Origin: Clostridia bacterium
GTDB taxonomy: Bacteria; Bacillota; Clostridia; Peptostreptococcales; Acidaminobacteraceae
Direction of reading: 5' to 3'
Length of the DNA stretch: 64,000 bases
NCBI GenBank assembly: GCA_018399635.1
Contig: JAGYOH010000005.1
Coordinates: 62,001 to 126,000, forward strand
Translations under genes and position numbers: made by a program
The notes under the pieces: model-generated
What the model was told of the DNA's origin: nothing
Seen by the model: the letters and a program-made list of their open reading frames with translations, nothing else
Databases searched by the model: none
In this document: positions 17,889-26,047 of the stretch, piece by piece
How the letters are laid out: every line of letters starts with the position of its first letter
How positions within the stretch are numbered: the stretch's first letter is position 1

Positions 17889-18340
17889 GATGAAGCTCCT
17901 TCCGATGGGGATTTTATGGGTTGTAGATTCAGATGATCCTTCACCATGTCCTGGAGGGTGATTCCCTCCACGACATCGGTGACACTTTGATGAATGCTTT
18001 CCCAGACCCTTCGGGTGACACATTCACCGGACTTGGCACAATGCTGGCTGTGACCTTTTGACACACAGGCCACCGGTGCCAGGGTCCCCTCCAGGATATT
18101 GAGAACCGCTCCCACTGTAATCTGGTCCGGGGGCTTCTTGAGCTCGTAGCCCCCCTGGGCCCCCCGACTGCTGGTGATCAGCCCTTCCTTTCTCAAACTG
18201 CCGAAGAGCTGCTCCAGATAACTCAGGGAAATATCCTGTCTCGCAGAAATATGAGACAGGGAAACCGGTCCTTCTCCATAATGCAGGGCCAGATCGAACA
18301 TGGCTTTCACCCCATACCGGCCCTTGGTTGACAATCTCAC
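17885..18340 (-). CDS. Rrf2 family regulator, IscR-like
   Basis: 151 residues. The winged helix begins MRLSTKGRYGVKAMFDLA, with the recognition region SLSYLEQLFGSLRKEGL. Three cysteines in ACVSKGHSQHC and GECVT (about residues 92-107) match the cluster-binding spacing of IscR. It heads the iscS-iscU-mnmA run, which supports feedback control by cluster status. Some Rrf2 members (CymR) instead sense cysteine supply, so the exact signal is inferred. The stop overlaps the iscS start by four bases. Confidence 0.9.
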   Translation of the reverse strand: MRLSTKGRYGVKAMFDLALHYGEGPVSLSHISARQDISLSYLEQLFGSLRKEGLITSSRGAQGGYELKKPPDQITVGAVLNILEGTLAPVACVSKGHSQHCAKSGECVTRRVWESIHQSVTDVVEGITLQDMVKDHLNLQPIKSPSEGASS

Positions 18341-18385
18341 ATTTCATCACCTCAATCCTAAGTATTTTACTGGGAATTCCATTCA

Positions 18386-18414
18386 AGTATAGTATACCTC
18401 AGTAAAGTTGTCAA
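18386..18414 (-). promoter_or_regulatory. Promoter and likely operator of the Rrf2-isc operon
   Basis: A near-consensus sigma-A promoter: TTGACA (18409-18414), 17-base spacer, TATACT (18386-18391) on the minus strand. The inverted pair TTTACTG ... CAGTAAA spans the spacer and the start region, a candidate Rrf2 binding site. Confidence 0.8.
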
Positions 18415-18451
18415 GATTAATAGGGACAATTCATACAGGACTTTTCTCAAA

Positions 18452-18472
18452 AAAAACCCTCCGCATGGAGGG
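18452..18472 (-). terminator. Terminator after the PrcB-like lipoprotein
   Basis: Stem CCCTCC / GGAGGG with a 4-base loop, followed by eight T residues on the minus strand. Confidence 0.85.
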
Positions 18473-18500
18473 AAATCTCTAACTGGGGTTTTTTGAGGGT

Positions 18501-19610
18501 CTACTCGCCTTCAAGGTGCAGGATCACCCGGCGGCCATAGCGGTCTGTGAAAAAATCAAAGGTCATGGCGACCTGGGTCTTGAGCTGTCCCATGGGCAGC
18601 AGGGATCCGTCAAACCAGTAGAGGCCCTCGGAAAAGCGGTGGACGTCCACGTAGGCCATCCCCTGGTAGACCCCGGTGACCCGTTCCAGAGGCTCCCCCT
18701 TGTGCAGGGGCGCGGGGGCCGGCTTGACTTCAAGGATCTCCAGATGGCTCCCCCCATTGTCCGCATAAAGAAGGGTCACGGCGGAATAATCCTTCAGGGG
18801 CTTGTCAAGCAGGTTTTCCTTTGCCATGGGATAAAGGAAGACCACGAATCCCTCCGGGGTCTCGACTTCGACGAAATTCCCGTCGATCCGCCCCACATAG
18901 ATGCCCTCAAGCACCCGGCCCTCCTGGGGAAGGGTGAAATCATCCAGCATCCACTGCTTTTGGTCGTTTTCGAAAATGGTCACCAGGATGGTCTTTCCCT
19001 CCGCCACCCGGTCAGGGAGATCCAGGGTCTTTTCCGTGAGTCTGAGGGCCATGAAGACCCCCTCGAAGGGAGGCTCGAGGATTTCGACCTCCACGGAACC
19101 GCCGTCGATGGCCCCGACATATTTTCCCTTGATATTCTCATAAAGCAGGATCTCGGAAGCCACCTCGAGGCGGTCCACCTCCCCCTCGAGACCGCGGCCG
19201 AGGGGGTCCGTCACCTCAAGCAGAAGACCCGGATAGGTCAGCACCTGGGCCAGGGCCTCATCCTGTCCGGGGGCGGTGATTTCCCCCAGGAAGCGAAGGA
19301 TGTCCTCATTCTCCTCGACACCGGTCAAGACCACCGAATAGCCGGCGGTGGGCATTTCTCCCCCGGCGAGGAGAAGGTAATCGTGGTCGAGGTCACTCGA
19401 GGAAAAGACATGGCCGCCGTAGGTCCTGTAATGCTCCCCGTACCATCTTGAGGCCTCCTCCCCCGGCAGGTCCTCCGGGGCGATGATCCTGTAGGAAGCC
19501 TGGGGAGTCTGAGTTTCCGCCGGGGGTTCCGGGCTTGGGGCCTGGCAGGCGGAAAGGGTGATGACGGTCATGATGAGTCCCATGGTCATGAGCCAGATTT
19601 TTTCTTTCAT
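18501..19610 (-). CDS. Lipoprotein with PrcB-like domain and repeated beta modules
   Basis: 369 residues. The signal MKEKIWLMTMGLIMTVITLSAC ends in a lipobox. Around residues 85-160 the pattern LLLAGGEMPTAGYSVVLTGV ... QVLTYPGLLLEV resembles the PrcB C-terminal domain. Downstream are three related modules: GKYVGAIDGGSVEVE, GIYVGRIDGNFVEVE and the weaker GVYQGMAYVDV. The function is unknown; an extracellular binding or scaffold role is only an inference. The start at 19610 lies after an AGGTGG. It is divergent from a Fur-box-linked ABC operon and could share that control region. Confidence 0.75.
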   Translation of the reverse strand: MKEKIWLMTMGLIMTVITLSACQAPSPEPPAETQTPQASYRIIAPEDLPGEEASRWYGEHYRTYGGHVFSSSDLDHDYLLLAGGEMPTAGYSVVLTGVEENEDILRFLGEITAPGQDEALAQVLTYPGLLLEVTDPLGRGLEGEVDRLEVASEILLYENIKGKYVGAIDGGSVEVEILEPPFEGVFMALRLTEKTLDLPDRVAEGKTILVTIFENDQKQWMLDDFTLPQEGRVLEGIYVGRIDGNFVEVETPEGFVVFLYPMAKENLLDKPLKDYSAVTLLYADNGGSHLEILEVKPAPAPLHKGEPLERVTGVYQGMAYVDVHRFSEGLYWFDGSLLPMGQLKTQVAMTFDFFTDRYGRRVILHLEGE

Positions 19611-19739
19611 TGATAGACCACCTCCGTGGTTTAGACTGCCGCCGGCAGCCCCGGGTTCCCTTCTTGGCGGGGGTTTTTCCCACCGGCTGAAATCTTCAGT
19701 TGACTTCATCCTGCAAATTTTATAAACTGTTATTGCTAT

Positions 19740-19754
19740 TGATAACGATTATTA
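19740..19754. promoter_or_regulatory. Fur-box-like site between the lipoprotein and the ABC operon
   Basis: TGATAAC-G-ATTATTA matches the 7-1-7 Fur consensus TGATAAT-N-ATTATCA at 12 of 14 positions. It lies 20 bases upstream of the ABC binding-protein start codon, overlapping its likely core promoter, and about 130 bases upstream of the divergent lipoprotein. Confidence 0.65.
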
Positions 19755-19774
19755 ATTACAAGGAGGCTCCGATC

Positions 19775-20758
19775 ATGTCCATCAAATCCGCCCTGCTGCC
19801 CCTGCTGCTGACGACCCTCGTCCTGACGGCCTGTCAGGCCGGGGAGGCCCCGCCCGCCGCACCGGCGGAGGCCACTCCGGTGAATATCACCCTCTCCATG
19901 TCGGCCAATGCCATCCCCTACCTGTACATGATGGAGGAGGGAACCCTCGGGGAAGACTACACCCTCGAGACTCAAATCCACATCACCCGGGAGGAAGCGA
20001 CGGCAAAAATCTTGAAAAATGACGTTCAAGGCTCTATGATGAGTGTACAGGAGTCCGCCAACATTTACAACAAGGGACTCCCCGTGGTCCTCATCAACGC
20101 CACCTACGGGGCGAGCTTTTTCCTCATCAGTGAAAGCGATGCCGTCACCGGCTATGAAGACCTCAAGGGCCGGGCCATCTGGACCTCCATGAAGGGAGGA
20201 CCCGTGGCCTTCACCATGAACCAGCTGATTCTCAACAATACGGATTTCGATCCGGTCCAGGATCTCGATTATCAGTTCTTCTCCTTCACCGAACTCACCA
20301 ACATGATCCTCAACGACTTGAAGGACATCGAGGTCTACAGCCTGAGGGACCCCTATGTCTCCCGGATTCTGGCCAGCAAGCCCGAGGCCCGGATCATCCT
20401 CGATTTCGACGCGGAATGGGACAAGGTCTTCGGCCATCGGATCCCCAATTCCGGTCTGGTCATGGACCGGACCTTCATGGAGGCCCATCCGGATTTCGCG
20501 CCGGTCCTCAACGAGGCCTACCGGGAGGCCATCGACTGGATGAATGACCATCCCGAGGAGGCCGCCGCCCTGGGTGCCCGATACCTCAAGGGACAGGACG
20601 AAGCGATTCTGCTGGCCTCCATCAAAAATCTGAATCTTGATCTCATCGATGAATCCATTGAAACACAATTGAACGATTATTTCAGTCTTTGGCTTGAATT
20701 CAATCCTGAAATGGTGGGAGGAAGGCTGCCTGAGGAAGATTTCTATCATCTGAACTAA
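19775..20758 (+). CDS. NMT1/THI5-like ABC transporter substrate-binding lipoprotein
   Basis: 327 residues. The signal MSIKSALLPLLLTTLVLTAC carries a lipobox. The mature protein follows the SsuA/TauA/ThiY pattern: an early ligand loop (SMSANAIPYLYMMEEG), ATAKILKNDVQGSMMSVQESANIY, then GYEDLKGRAIWTSMKGGPVAFT and a late YREAIDWMNDHPEEAAALG helix. The start at 19775 has AAGGAGG upstream. It leads an operon with a permease and an ATPase. The fold is used for sulfonates, nitrate, pyrimidines and other small organics; the Fur-like site suggests a metal- or iron-linked substrate here. Confidence 0.85.
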   Translation: MSIKSALLPLLLTTLVLTACQAGEAPPAAPAEATPVNITLSMSANAIPYLYMMEEGTLGEDYTLETQIHITREEATAKILKNDVQGSMMSVQESANIYNKGLPVVLINATYGASFFLISESDAVTGYEDLKGRAIWTSMKGGPVAFTMNQLILNNTDFDPVQDLDYQFFSFTELTNMILNDLKDIEVYSLRDPYVSRILASKPEARIILDFDAEWDKVFGHRIPNSGLVMDRTFMEAHPDFAPVLNEAYREAIDWMNDHPEEAAALGARYLKGQDEAILLASIKNLNLDLIDESIETQLNDYFSLWLEFNPEMVGGRLPEEDFYHLN

Positions 20759-20774
20759 GAAAGGGTTTGTCCAC

Positions 20775-21530
20775 ATGTCGAAAATCTCACCCCATCAGAA
20801 CAAATTCACCGCCGCCCTGGTTTTTCTCGGCCTCTGGCAGTCTGCCGCCTTCTTCACCTCGCCGGTGATTCTGCCGTCTCCCTGGGTGGTCCTGCAGGGC
20901 ATGGCCGCCTATCTGGTCAAGGGTGACTTTTATGTCGACCTGGGCCTGACGGTTTTCAGAGGCGTCAGCGCCTATCTGCTGTCAACGGTCCTGGCCGTCG
21001 TCCTGGCCTTTCTGATCCACTACTTCAAACCCTTTGAGAGGATTTTTTATCCCTATCTCCTGGCCCTTCAGGTGATTCCGAGAATTTCCTGGATCCTGCT
21101 GGCCCTGATCTGGTTTCCCCTGAACTCCCAGATCGTCATTTTCATCATCCTCATGACCATCCTGCCGGTGATCACCATCAACACCCTCGAGGGGCTCAAG
21201 GGAATCGACGGCGCCCTCCTGGAAATGGCCAGGGTGTTCAAGATCAAAAAAAGCAAGATCACCACGGACATCATCTTCCCCGGTATCTCGGCCCATGTCT
21301 TCTCCGGTCTCAAGGTGGCCATGGGCATCACCTGGAAAACCGTCATCATGGCGGAGCTTCTGACGGTTCAGTCGGGACTCGGGGCCGAGATGGCCTACGC
21401 CAAGACCTCCTTCGCCACGGACCGGATCCTGAGCCTCACCCTTTTGATCGTCATGATCGGCCTGCTGTTTCAAAAACTGCTTCTTAAACTGGAACGTCAC
21501 ATGGAAAGGTGGAAATTCAACCATGGATAG
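20775..21530 (+). CDS. ABC transporter permease (SsuC/TauC type)
   Basis: 251 residues with about six membrane helices. The family EAA-type loop appears as GALLEMARVFKIKKSKITTDIIFPGISAHVFSG-like sequence around residues 150-180 (the glycine of the canonical EAA-G is replaced, giving MARVFKIKKSK). AMGITWKTVIMAELLT is also typical of SsuC/TauC permeases. It follows the binding protein by 16 bases and overlaps the ATPase gene by eight bases. It forms the membrane channel of the uptake system. Confidence 0.88.
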   Translation: MSKISPHQNKFTAALVFLGLWQSAAFFTSPVILPSPWVVLQGMAAYLVKGDFYVDLGLTVFRGVSAYLLSTVLAVVLAFLIHYFKPFERIFYPYLLALQVIPRISWILLALIWFPLNSQIVIFIILMTILPVITINTLEGLKGIDGALLEMARVFKIKKSKITTDIIFPGISAHVFSGLKVAMGITWKTVIMAELLTVQSGLGAEMAYAKTSFATDRILSLTLLIVMIGLLFQKLLLKLERHMERWKFNHG

Positions 21531-22311
21531 CATACGGCTCGAGCACATCTCCAAGGGCTACGACCACCTCAAGGTCCTCGAGGATTTCACCCTCGATCTC
21601 CCCCACAAGGAAATCACCTGCATCGTGGGCCCCTCGGGCTGCGGCAAAACCACCCTTCTCAATATTCTGGCGGGTCTTGACCGTCAGGATGAGGGGCAGG
21701 TGGAAAATCTCGACCACGACCGGATCAGCTATGTTTTCCAGGAACCCAGACTCCTCCCCTGGAAAAACGCCGAGGACAATTTGAAATTCGTCCTGAGGGA
21801 CAAAATCGCCGCCAGGGACCTCGACGATTATGTCAAGAGCTGGCTCGACAAGGTGGAACTCCTCCCCTTTCGGAACTACTACCCCCGCCAGATGTCCGGG
21901 GGGATGATGCAGCGGCTGGCCCTGGCCAGAGCCTTCGCCATGCCCAGTGACGTCCTCCTCATGGACGAACCCTTCAAGGGCCTGGACGCCCCCCTGAGGC
22001 ACAAGATGCTCGAGCTCACCCGCAAACTCTGGGGAGAGGAGAAAAAGACCATCATCTTCGTCACCCATGACATCCAGGAATCCCTTCTCATCGGCCACCG
22101 GGTCATCGCCCTGTCCACCCGGCCGGCCAGGATTCTCGACGATATCACCGTGGATATCCAGGTGAAGGACCGGAAAATCGGCTGCGTCAAGCTCGCCCGG
22201 GTGGAGGGCTACCTTTACGACCTGATCGAGCACGGCTCCCTGGGGCTCTCCAATTGCCCCCGGATCACCCAGATCAAACAGCGCTACTACGATTCCAAGC
22301 AGTGCCTTTAA
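21523..22311 (+). CDS. ABC transporter ATP-binding protein (SsuB/TauB type)
   Basis: 262 residues. Walker A is GPSGCGKTTLLN, the Q-loop VFQEPRLLPWKN, the signature MSGGMMQRLALARAF, Walker B VLLMDEPFKGLD and the switch histidine IIFVTHD. The length and the PRLLPW sequence place it with the nitrate/sulfonate/taurine group. The C-terminal tail past residue 215 carries three cysteines (IGC, SNCPR, KQCL), which is uncommon in this group. It closes the three-gene operon before a bidirectional terminator. Confidence 0.92.
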   Translation: MDSIRLEHISKGYDHLKVLEDFTLDLPHKEITCIVGPSGCGKTTLLNILAGLDRQDEGQVENLDHDRISYVFQEPRLLPWKNAEDNLKFVLRDKIAARDLDDYVKSWLDKVELLPFRNYYPRQMSGGMMQRLALARAFAMPSDVLLMDEPFKGLDAPLRHKMLELTRKLWGEEKKTIIFVTHDIQESLLIGHRVIALSTRPARILDDITVDIQVKDRKIGCVKLARVEGYLYDLIEHGSLGLSNCPRITQIKQRYYDSKQCL

Positions 22312-22317
22312 TAAAAA

Positions 22318-22347
22318 AAGAAGCGGCTTTTTCAAAAGTCACTTCTT
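22318..22347. terminator. Bidirectional terminator between convergent genes
   Basis: A 14-bp stem with one mismatch (AAGAAGCGGCTTTT / AAAGTCACTTCTT) is flanked by A tracts on the left and T tracts on the right. It serves the ABC operon on the plus strand and the small membrane protein on the minus strand. Confidence 0.8.
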
Positions 22348-22518
22348 TTTTTTCATGTAATGGACAATGGGCACCATGAAACAGATGCAGCCGATGACAA
22401 AGGCCAGCCCCCCCAGGGCCGAAAGAAGGTCCCCCTGTATCAGACCATGGGCGGTGTAGACCACGCTGCCGAGGAGAAAAAACACCCAGCCGAGCAGATC
22501 GAACATGAAATTATTCAT
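22339..22518 (-). CDS. Small two-helix membrane protein
   Basis: 59 residues: two hydrophobic segments (about 8-22, WVFFLLGSVVY; and 33-54, LGGLAFVIGCICFMVPIVHY) and a lysine tail. The frame starts at an ATG overlapping the HAD stop as ATGA, a strong sign of translational coupling and of a real gene. It resembles the YrhK-like group of short membrane proteins in outline, but I cannot assign it. It is the last gene of the Ugp-like operon. Confidence 0.65.
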   Translation of the reverse strand: MNNFMFDLLGWVFFLLGSVVYTAHGLIQGDLLSALGGLAFVIGCICFMVPIVHYMKKKK

Positions 22519-23228
22519 AGCAGTTTGAGATTCTCGATGATTTCGCCGATGCCGTCGGCGATGATGAGATCCTCCTCCTCCATTTCACTGAATTGATTGT
22601 AGCCGGCCCGGATGCCCACAAATGGAACCCCGGCGTTCTGGGCAAACAAATAATCACTGAGACTGTCGCCGACAATCAGAATCTCCTCCAGTCCGATCCC
22701 CGCCTTCCGGGCGAAAAGCAGGGCATGTCCGGGATCGGGCTTGGGCGGTACCAGGCCGTCGTCGACCCCCAGATAATCAAAATAATCCAGAATCCCGGCG
22801 ACTGACAGACTCTCCAGGGTGGAGGCCCGGGTGTCGGCGGTGGCGATACCTAAATAATAACCCTTTTCCTTCAAGGCCGTCAAGGTCTCCTTGACCCCCT
22901 CCAACAGAGTGACGCGGGAGGCTCCTTCCTTTGCCGCGGCATTGAAAAGTTCCAGCAGAACCTGGAAAAAACCCTCATCCTCCGGTCTGAGAATCCTCTG
23001 GAATCTCCAAAGGATTTCATGAGTGGATACCGACTGGATAGGGGATTCCCTCTCAAAGCTCTCCTCCCCATAGCCGGCATAGCGTTTCAGGGCTTCAATT
23101 TTTTCCCGGGAGAAACCATACCCTTCATCCAGCGTTTGGAAGAAAGTCCCCATGATTCTGTGCCACGAGGATTCGAACTCGATCAGGGTGCCGTCCTTGT
23201 CGAAGAGAATCCCCTTGATCCTACCCAT
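22515..23228 (-). CDS. HAD family phosphatase
   Basis: 237 residues. HAD motif I is LFDKDGTLIEF near residue 10, motif II the Thr in GIATADTRAS, motif III the Lys in PPKPDPGHAL and motif IV VGDSLSDYLFA. The helical cap lies between motifs I and II, as in phosphoglycolate phosphatase and beta-phosphoglucomutase. The substrate is unknown. It overlaps the PHP-domain gene upstream by eight bases. Together with the PHP enzyme and Ugp-like transporter it suggests stepwise dephosphorylation of an imported phospho-compound. Confidence 0.85.
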   Translation of the reverse strand: MGRIKGILFDKDGTLIEFESSWHRIMGTFFQTLDEGYGFSREKIEALKRYAGYGEESFERESPIQSVSTHEILWRFQRILRPEDEGFFQVLLELFNAAAKEGASRVTLLEGVKETLTALKEKGYYLGIATADTRASTLESLSVAGILDYFDYLGVDDGLVPPKPDPGHALLFARKAGIGLEEILIVGDSLSDYLFAQNAGVPFVGIRAGYNQFSEMEEEDLIIADGIGEIIENLKLL

Positions 23229-24633
23229 GACGATACGCTCCCACCAGGTGGTGGACCAGGGGATTCGAGGGATTGACCTCCCCCTGATAAATGGGATTGA
23301 TCCAGGAAATCACTTCATCGTCATGGCCGAGAATCTCCACGGCCATCCACTTGAAGGACGCCGTGGATCCTTCAAAAACCCGATGGGCGTTTTCCAGGAG
23401 TCTGTTCCCGCCGTTTTGAAGGGGCCCTGTCTTGACGATTTCATTGTTGAAGAGCAGATTGATCCGGTACTCCTTGCCAGCCGGCAGATTTCGGACCTCC
23501 ACGAGGTAGTCGAAGGGCATCTTCTCAGTGATGCTGTCCCCCGGTCGAATTTTTCCGCCTCCGATGAGGGGGATGGGCTGAAAATATCTTGAGACCACCA
23601 CGTCACCCTTTTTCACCCCTTCAAGAATCCCCTCGACGGACAGACTCCTGGAAAACACGTAGGTGGCCGGATCCCCGTAAATGGAAGGCTCCACCGCCAT
23701 GGGATTGAAATTCTCCGGTCGAAGATGGGCGTCACTCCCCCCGATGCCATAAAGAGTGAAACCCTTGTTCCAGAGAAATTTCAGAAATCCCAGGGCCTCC
23801 CGGTTGGCCTTGAGGCTGTCGCTGTAGGTGGGGTCACAGATGATTTCCATCGTATCGAGATCCTTGATTGTCAAGGTGTCATCATGATAAGCCCAGGGTT
23901 CCAGAAAGGGATGGTTCAAGGAGATGTTGGCTTCCCCCTTGTAACGGTCCACCACCCGTTTCATGGCTTCATCCGTCAGCCCCGTGTCCGTGAACAGCAG
24001 GGGGTCTTTGACCCCGTGGATATTGAGATGGCCCTTGGGCAGGGTCAGCTCAAAAGAGGGAATCAACCGCACCGGAGTCTTTTTTTGCCCGAAGCCCACC
24101 CGGTTGTGTTCCGTCAGAGCCATGAAATCCAGCCCGCGCGATGCCATCACTTCCAGGGCTTCAGGATGGCTCAAATCGCCATCTGAAAGCTGCGTATGAC
24201 CGTGGAAATCACCCTTCAGATAGCGGCCTGGCGCCATTGCCGCTTCCCTGCCCCTCTCTGGTTCAAACCAGGCTTCTTCCATCAAAGTGTGCCGGGGCAT
24301 GACCTCCGGTGAAGGATTCTCCTCCACCACCAGCTCCCAGTCCACTGGCAATTCCTGTCCGTAGATTTCTATCCTGACCTGGTATTCACCTTGCCGAAGA
24401 GACGCCTTTTTGCCGTTGAGACTGGCCTCCTCTTCTCCGGTCAGGAGGGCTTCAAAATCTTTTCCGAAGCCGTGGAATATTTCGCCGATCAATATCTTCA
24501 TCGGATCAAAGACCTGCACCCGGGCGTAGTGGCTTGTGGCCAGCCCGCTTTTGAGATAGAGTCCCCGGGGCGGATGATCGAAGGAAAACCGGACTTCAAA
24601 GGACTGTTTTTCTAGGGTGTGCTTCATAATCAT
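23221..24633 (-). CDS. PHP-domain metallohydrolase, CehA/McbA family
   Basis: 470 residues. Residues 1-150 are a beta-rich N-terminal region. The PHP domain then shows DFHGHTQLSDGDLS (HxH), MALTEHNRV, ISLNHPFLEPW and GGSDAHLRPEN, which are the metal ligands of CehA/McbA-type phosphoesterases. Members cleave phosphodiesters or related esters. No signal peptide is seen, so it probably acts in the cytoplasm on an imported substrate. I chose the ATG at 24633 with GGAGGG eight bases upstream; in-frame alternatives lie at 24639 and 24627. Confidence 0.82.
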   Translation of the reverse strand: MIMKHTLEKQSFEVRFSFDHPPRGLYLKSGLATSHYARVQVFDPMKILIGEIFHGFGKDFEALLTGEEEASLNGKKASLRQGEYQVRIEIYGQELPVDWELVVEENPSPEVMPRHTLMEEAWFEPERGREAAMAPGRYLKGDFHGHTQLSDGDLSHPEALEVMASRGLDFMALTEHNRVGFGQKKTPVRLIPSFELTLPKGHLNIHGVKDPLLFTDTGLTDEAMKRVVDRYKGEANISLNHPFLEPWAYHDDTLTIKDLDTMEIICDPTYSDSLKANREALGFLKFLWNKGFTLYGIGGSDAHLRPENFNPMAVEPSIYGDPATYVFSRSLSVEGILEGVKKGDVVVSRYFQPIPLIGGGKIRPGDSITEKMPFDYLVEVRNLPAGKEYRINLLFNNEIVKTGPLQNGGNRLLENAHRVFEGSTASFKWMAVEILGHDDEVISWINPIYQGEVNPSNPLVHHLVGAYRHG

Positions 24634-24655
24634 TGACAAAACCCTCCAAATGAAA

Positions 24656-24671
24656 GGGAGCCGAAGCTCCC
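24656..24671 (-). terminator. Intercistronic hairpin after the binding-protein gene
   Basis: Stem GGGAGC / GCTCCC with a 4-base CGAA/TTCG loop, followed only by a weak T run on the minus strand. It may act as a leaky terminator or mRNA stabiliser between the abundant binding protein and the enzymes. Confidence 0.45.
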
Positions 24672-24678
24672 CTCATGG

Positions 24679-26031
24679 CTATTTCAGTTTGTCCAGTTCT
24701 CTCTGGGCTTTTTCCTGTGCGGCATCAAGCACTTCCTGGACCGGTTTGTTTTCAATCTGAACCAGGTCCACCGCTTCCCTCAAGGCTTCGGTGATGGCCC
24801 CGCCTGTGGGGTCGATGAAGGCCGGGACGGCGAACTGATCGATTTGTTTGAGCGCCGCGTCGGCATCGGGATTCGATTCAAGATAGCTCTGGTATTCCGG
24901 CAGTTCAAGCACGGAATTTCTCACCGCCGCATAGCCGGTCGCAATGCTGAATTTTGCCGTATTCTCCGTATTGGTGGCGAAGGTGACAAAATCCGCCGCT
25001 CCGAGTTTTTCTTCCTCTGACAAGCTTTTGTTTTTAGGAATGAAATACATCATGCTGTAGAAATAGGGGGCGGGATCCTTGTCGCCCCATCCGGGCTGGT
25101 GGGTCACGGCGAATTCATTTTTATAGCCCTGGGCCCTGGCTTCCTTGACGGCCTCGAGGGCGATCACATAATCTCCCGGGGAACCGGTATAACCCAGGGA
25201 TTTGCCGTAGACCCAGTCGTCCATGGTTTTGTACCAGTATTCCCAGCCCTGGCCGCCGGAGTGGATTCGCATGATCTGGTCTTCGTGGAGCCACTGTCTC
25301 ATGGCTTCCAGCACCTCCACCCATTCCGGGGAGTTGATGGTCACGGTTTCACCATCCTCTGAAATGAACCGGCCGCCGTTCGAAGAGACGATGTCCGCGA
25401 TGTTGTCAGGTCCCCACATGGGTTCCCAGACATACTCGATCGTGTTGAGGCCGGTGTCCATGCCGATGATATCCCCCTGCAGGGCCGAGAGGGTCTGCCA
25501 GGACTTCAAATCCCCGGCTGAATGACCCGCCTCCTCAAGAACCGCCTTGTTGTAGTACATCACCTGGGAAGTCCCGTAGGCGGGAGCAAAGGCCATTCTC
25601 CCCTCCATGACAGCCGCCTTCATGAAGCCTCCCACGATATCCCCCTTGTCGTAGCTTTGAGGCATGTAGTCTTCAAAATACTCCACGAGACCCTTGGCAT
25701 AAAACACATCGTGAGAACCGCCGGCGACCAGGGCGGGCACATTGTTGCCGGCATAGGCCGCCTGAAGTTTTTCGTCGATTTCGCTGTAGGAACCGATGAC
25801 CACCGGAACTACTTCATACCGGTCCTGGGAAGCGTTGTAGGCCGCAATGATTTCATGGAGGCCGTCACCCAGTGTGCCTCCGAGAGCATGCCAGAATTCA
25901 ATTTCAACGGTTTCGGTCGATTCAGAAACCTCCTCGGCTGCCGGGGCGGTCTGCTCGATGATTTCTGATTCCTGAGTGCAACCCGTGACCAGCAGGGTGG
26001 CAAGCATTGCCGCAATCCAAAGTTTTTTCAT
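24679..26031 (-). CDS. Extracellular solute-binding lipoprotein (UgpB-like, family 1)
   Basis: 450 residues. Signal MKKLWIAAMLATLLVTGC with lipobox. The mature region has IEFWHALGGTLGDGLHEIIAAYNAS, typical of UgpB, then YEVVPVVIGSYSEIDEKLQAAYAG and late ATGYAAVRNSVLELPEY. The start at 26031 is supported by AGGAGG upstream. The W-H-A motif is shared with glycerol-3-phosphate and glycerophosphodiester binders, so a phosphate-bearing glycerol compound is a reasonable guess. It is encoded after two permeases; no ATPase gene is present. Confidence 0.88.
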   Translation of the reverse strand: MKKLWIAAMLATLLVTGCTQESEIIEQTAPAAEEVSESTETVEIEFWHALGGTLGDGLHEIIAAYNASQDRYEVVPVVIGSYSEIDEKLQAAYAGNNVPALVAGGSHDVFYAKGLVEYFEDYMPQSYDKGDIVGGFMKAAVMEGRMAFAPAYGTSQVMYYNKAVLEEAGHSAGDLKSWQTLSALQGDIIGMDTGLNTIEYVWEPMWGPDNIADIVSSNGGRFISEDGETVTINSPEWVEVLEAMRQWLHEDQIMRIHSGGQGWEYWYKTMDDWVYGKSLGYTGSPGDYVIALEAVKEARAQGYKNEFAVTHQPGWGDKDPAPYFYSMMYFIPKNKSLSEEEKLGAADFVTFATNTENTAKFSIATGYAAVRNSVLELPEYQSYLESNPDADAALKQIDQFAVPAFIDPTGGAITEALREAVDLVQIENKPVQEVLDAAQEKAQRELDKLK

Positions 26032-26047
26032 GATTGTTCCTCCTTTT

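Noticed and set aside
17889-18023. A 45-codon N-terminal extension of iscS.
   Set aside because: It overlaps the Rrf2 gene in another frame and is absent from the cysteine desulfurase family.
19611-19739. A possible riboswitch in the GC-rich leader of the PrcB-like lipoprotein gene.
   Set aside because: I compared it by eye with the cobalamin, c-di-GMP and fluoride classes and found no conserved core; only a small hairpin is clear.
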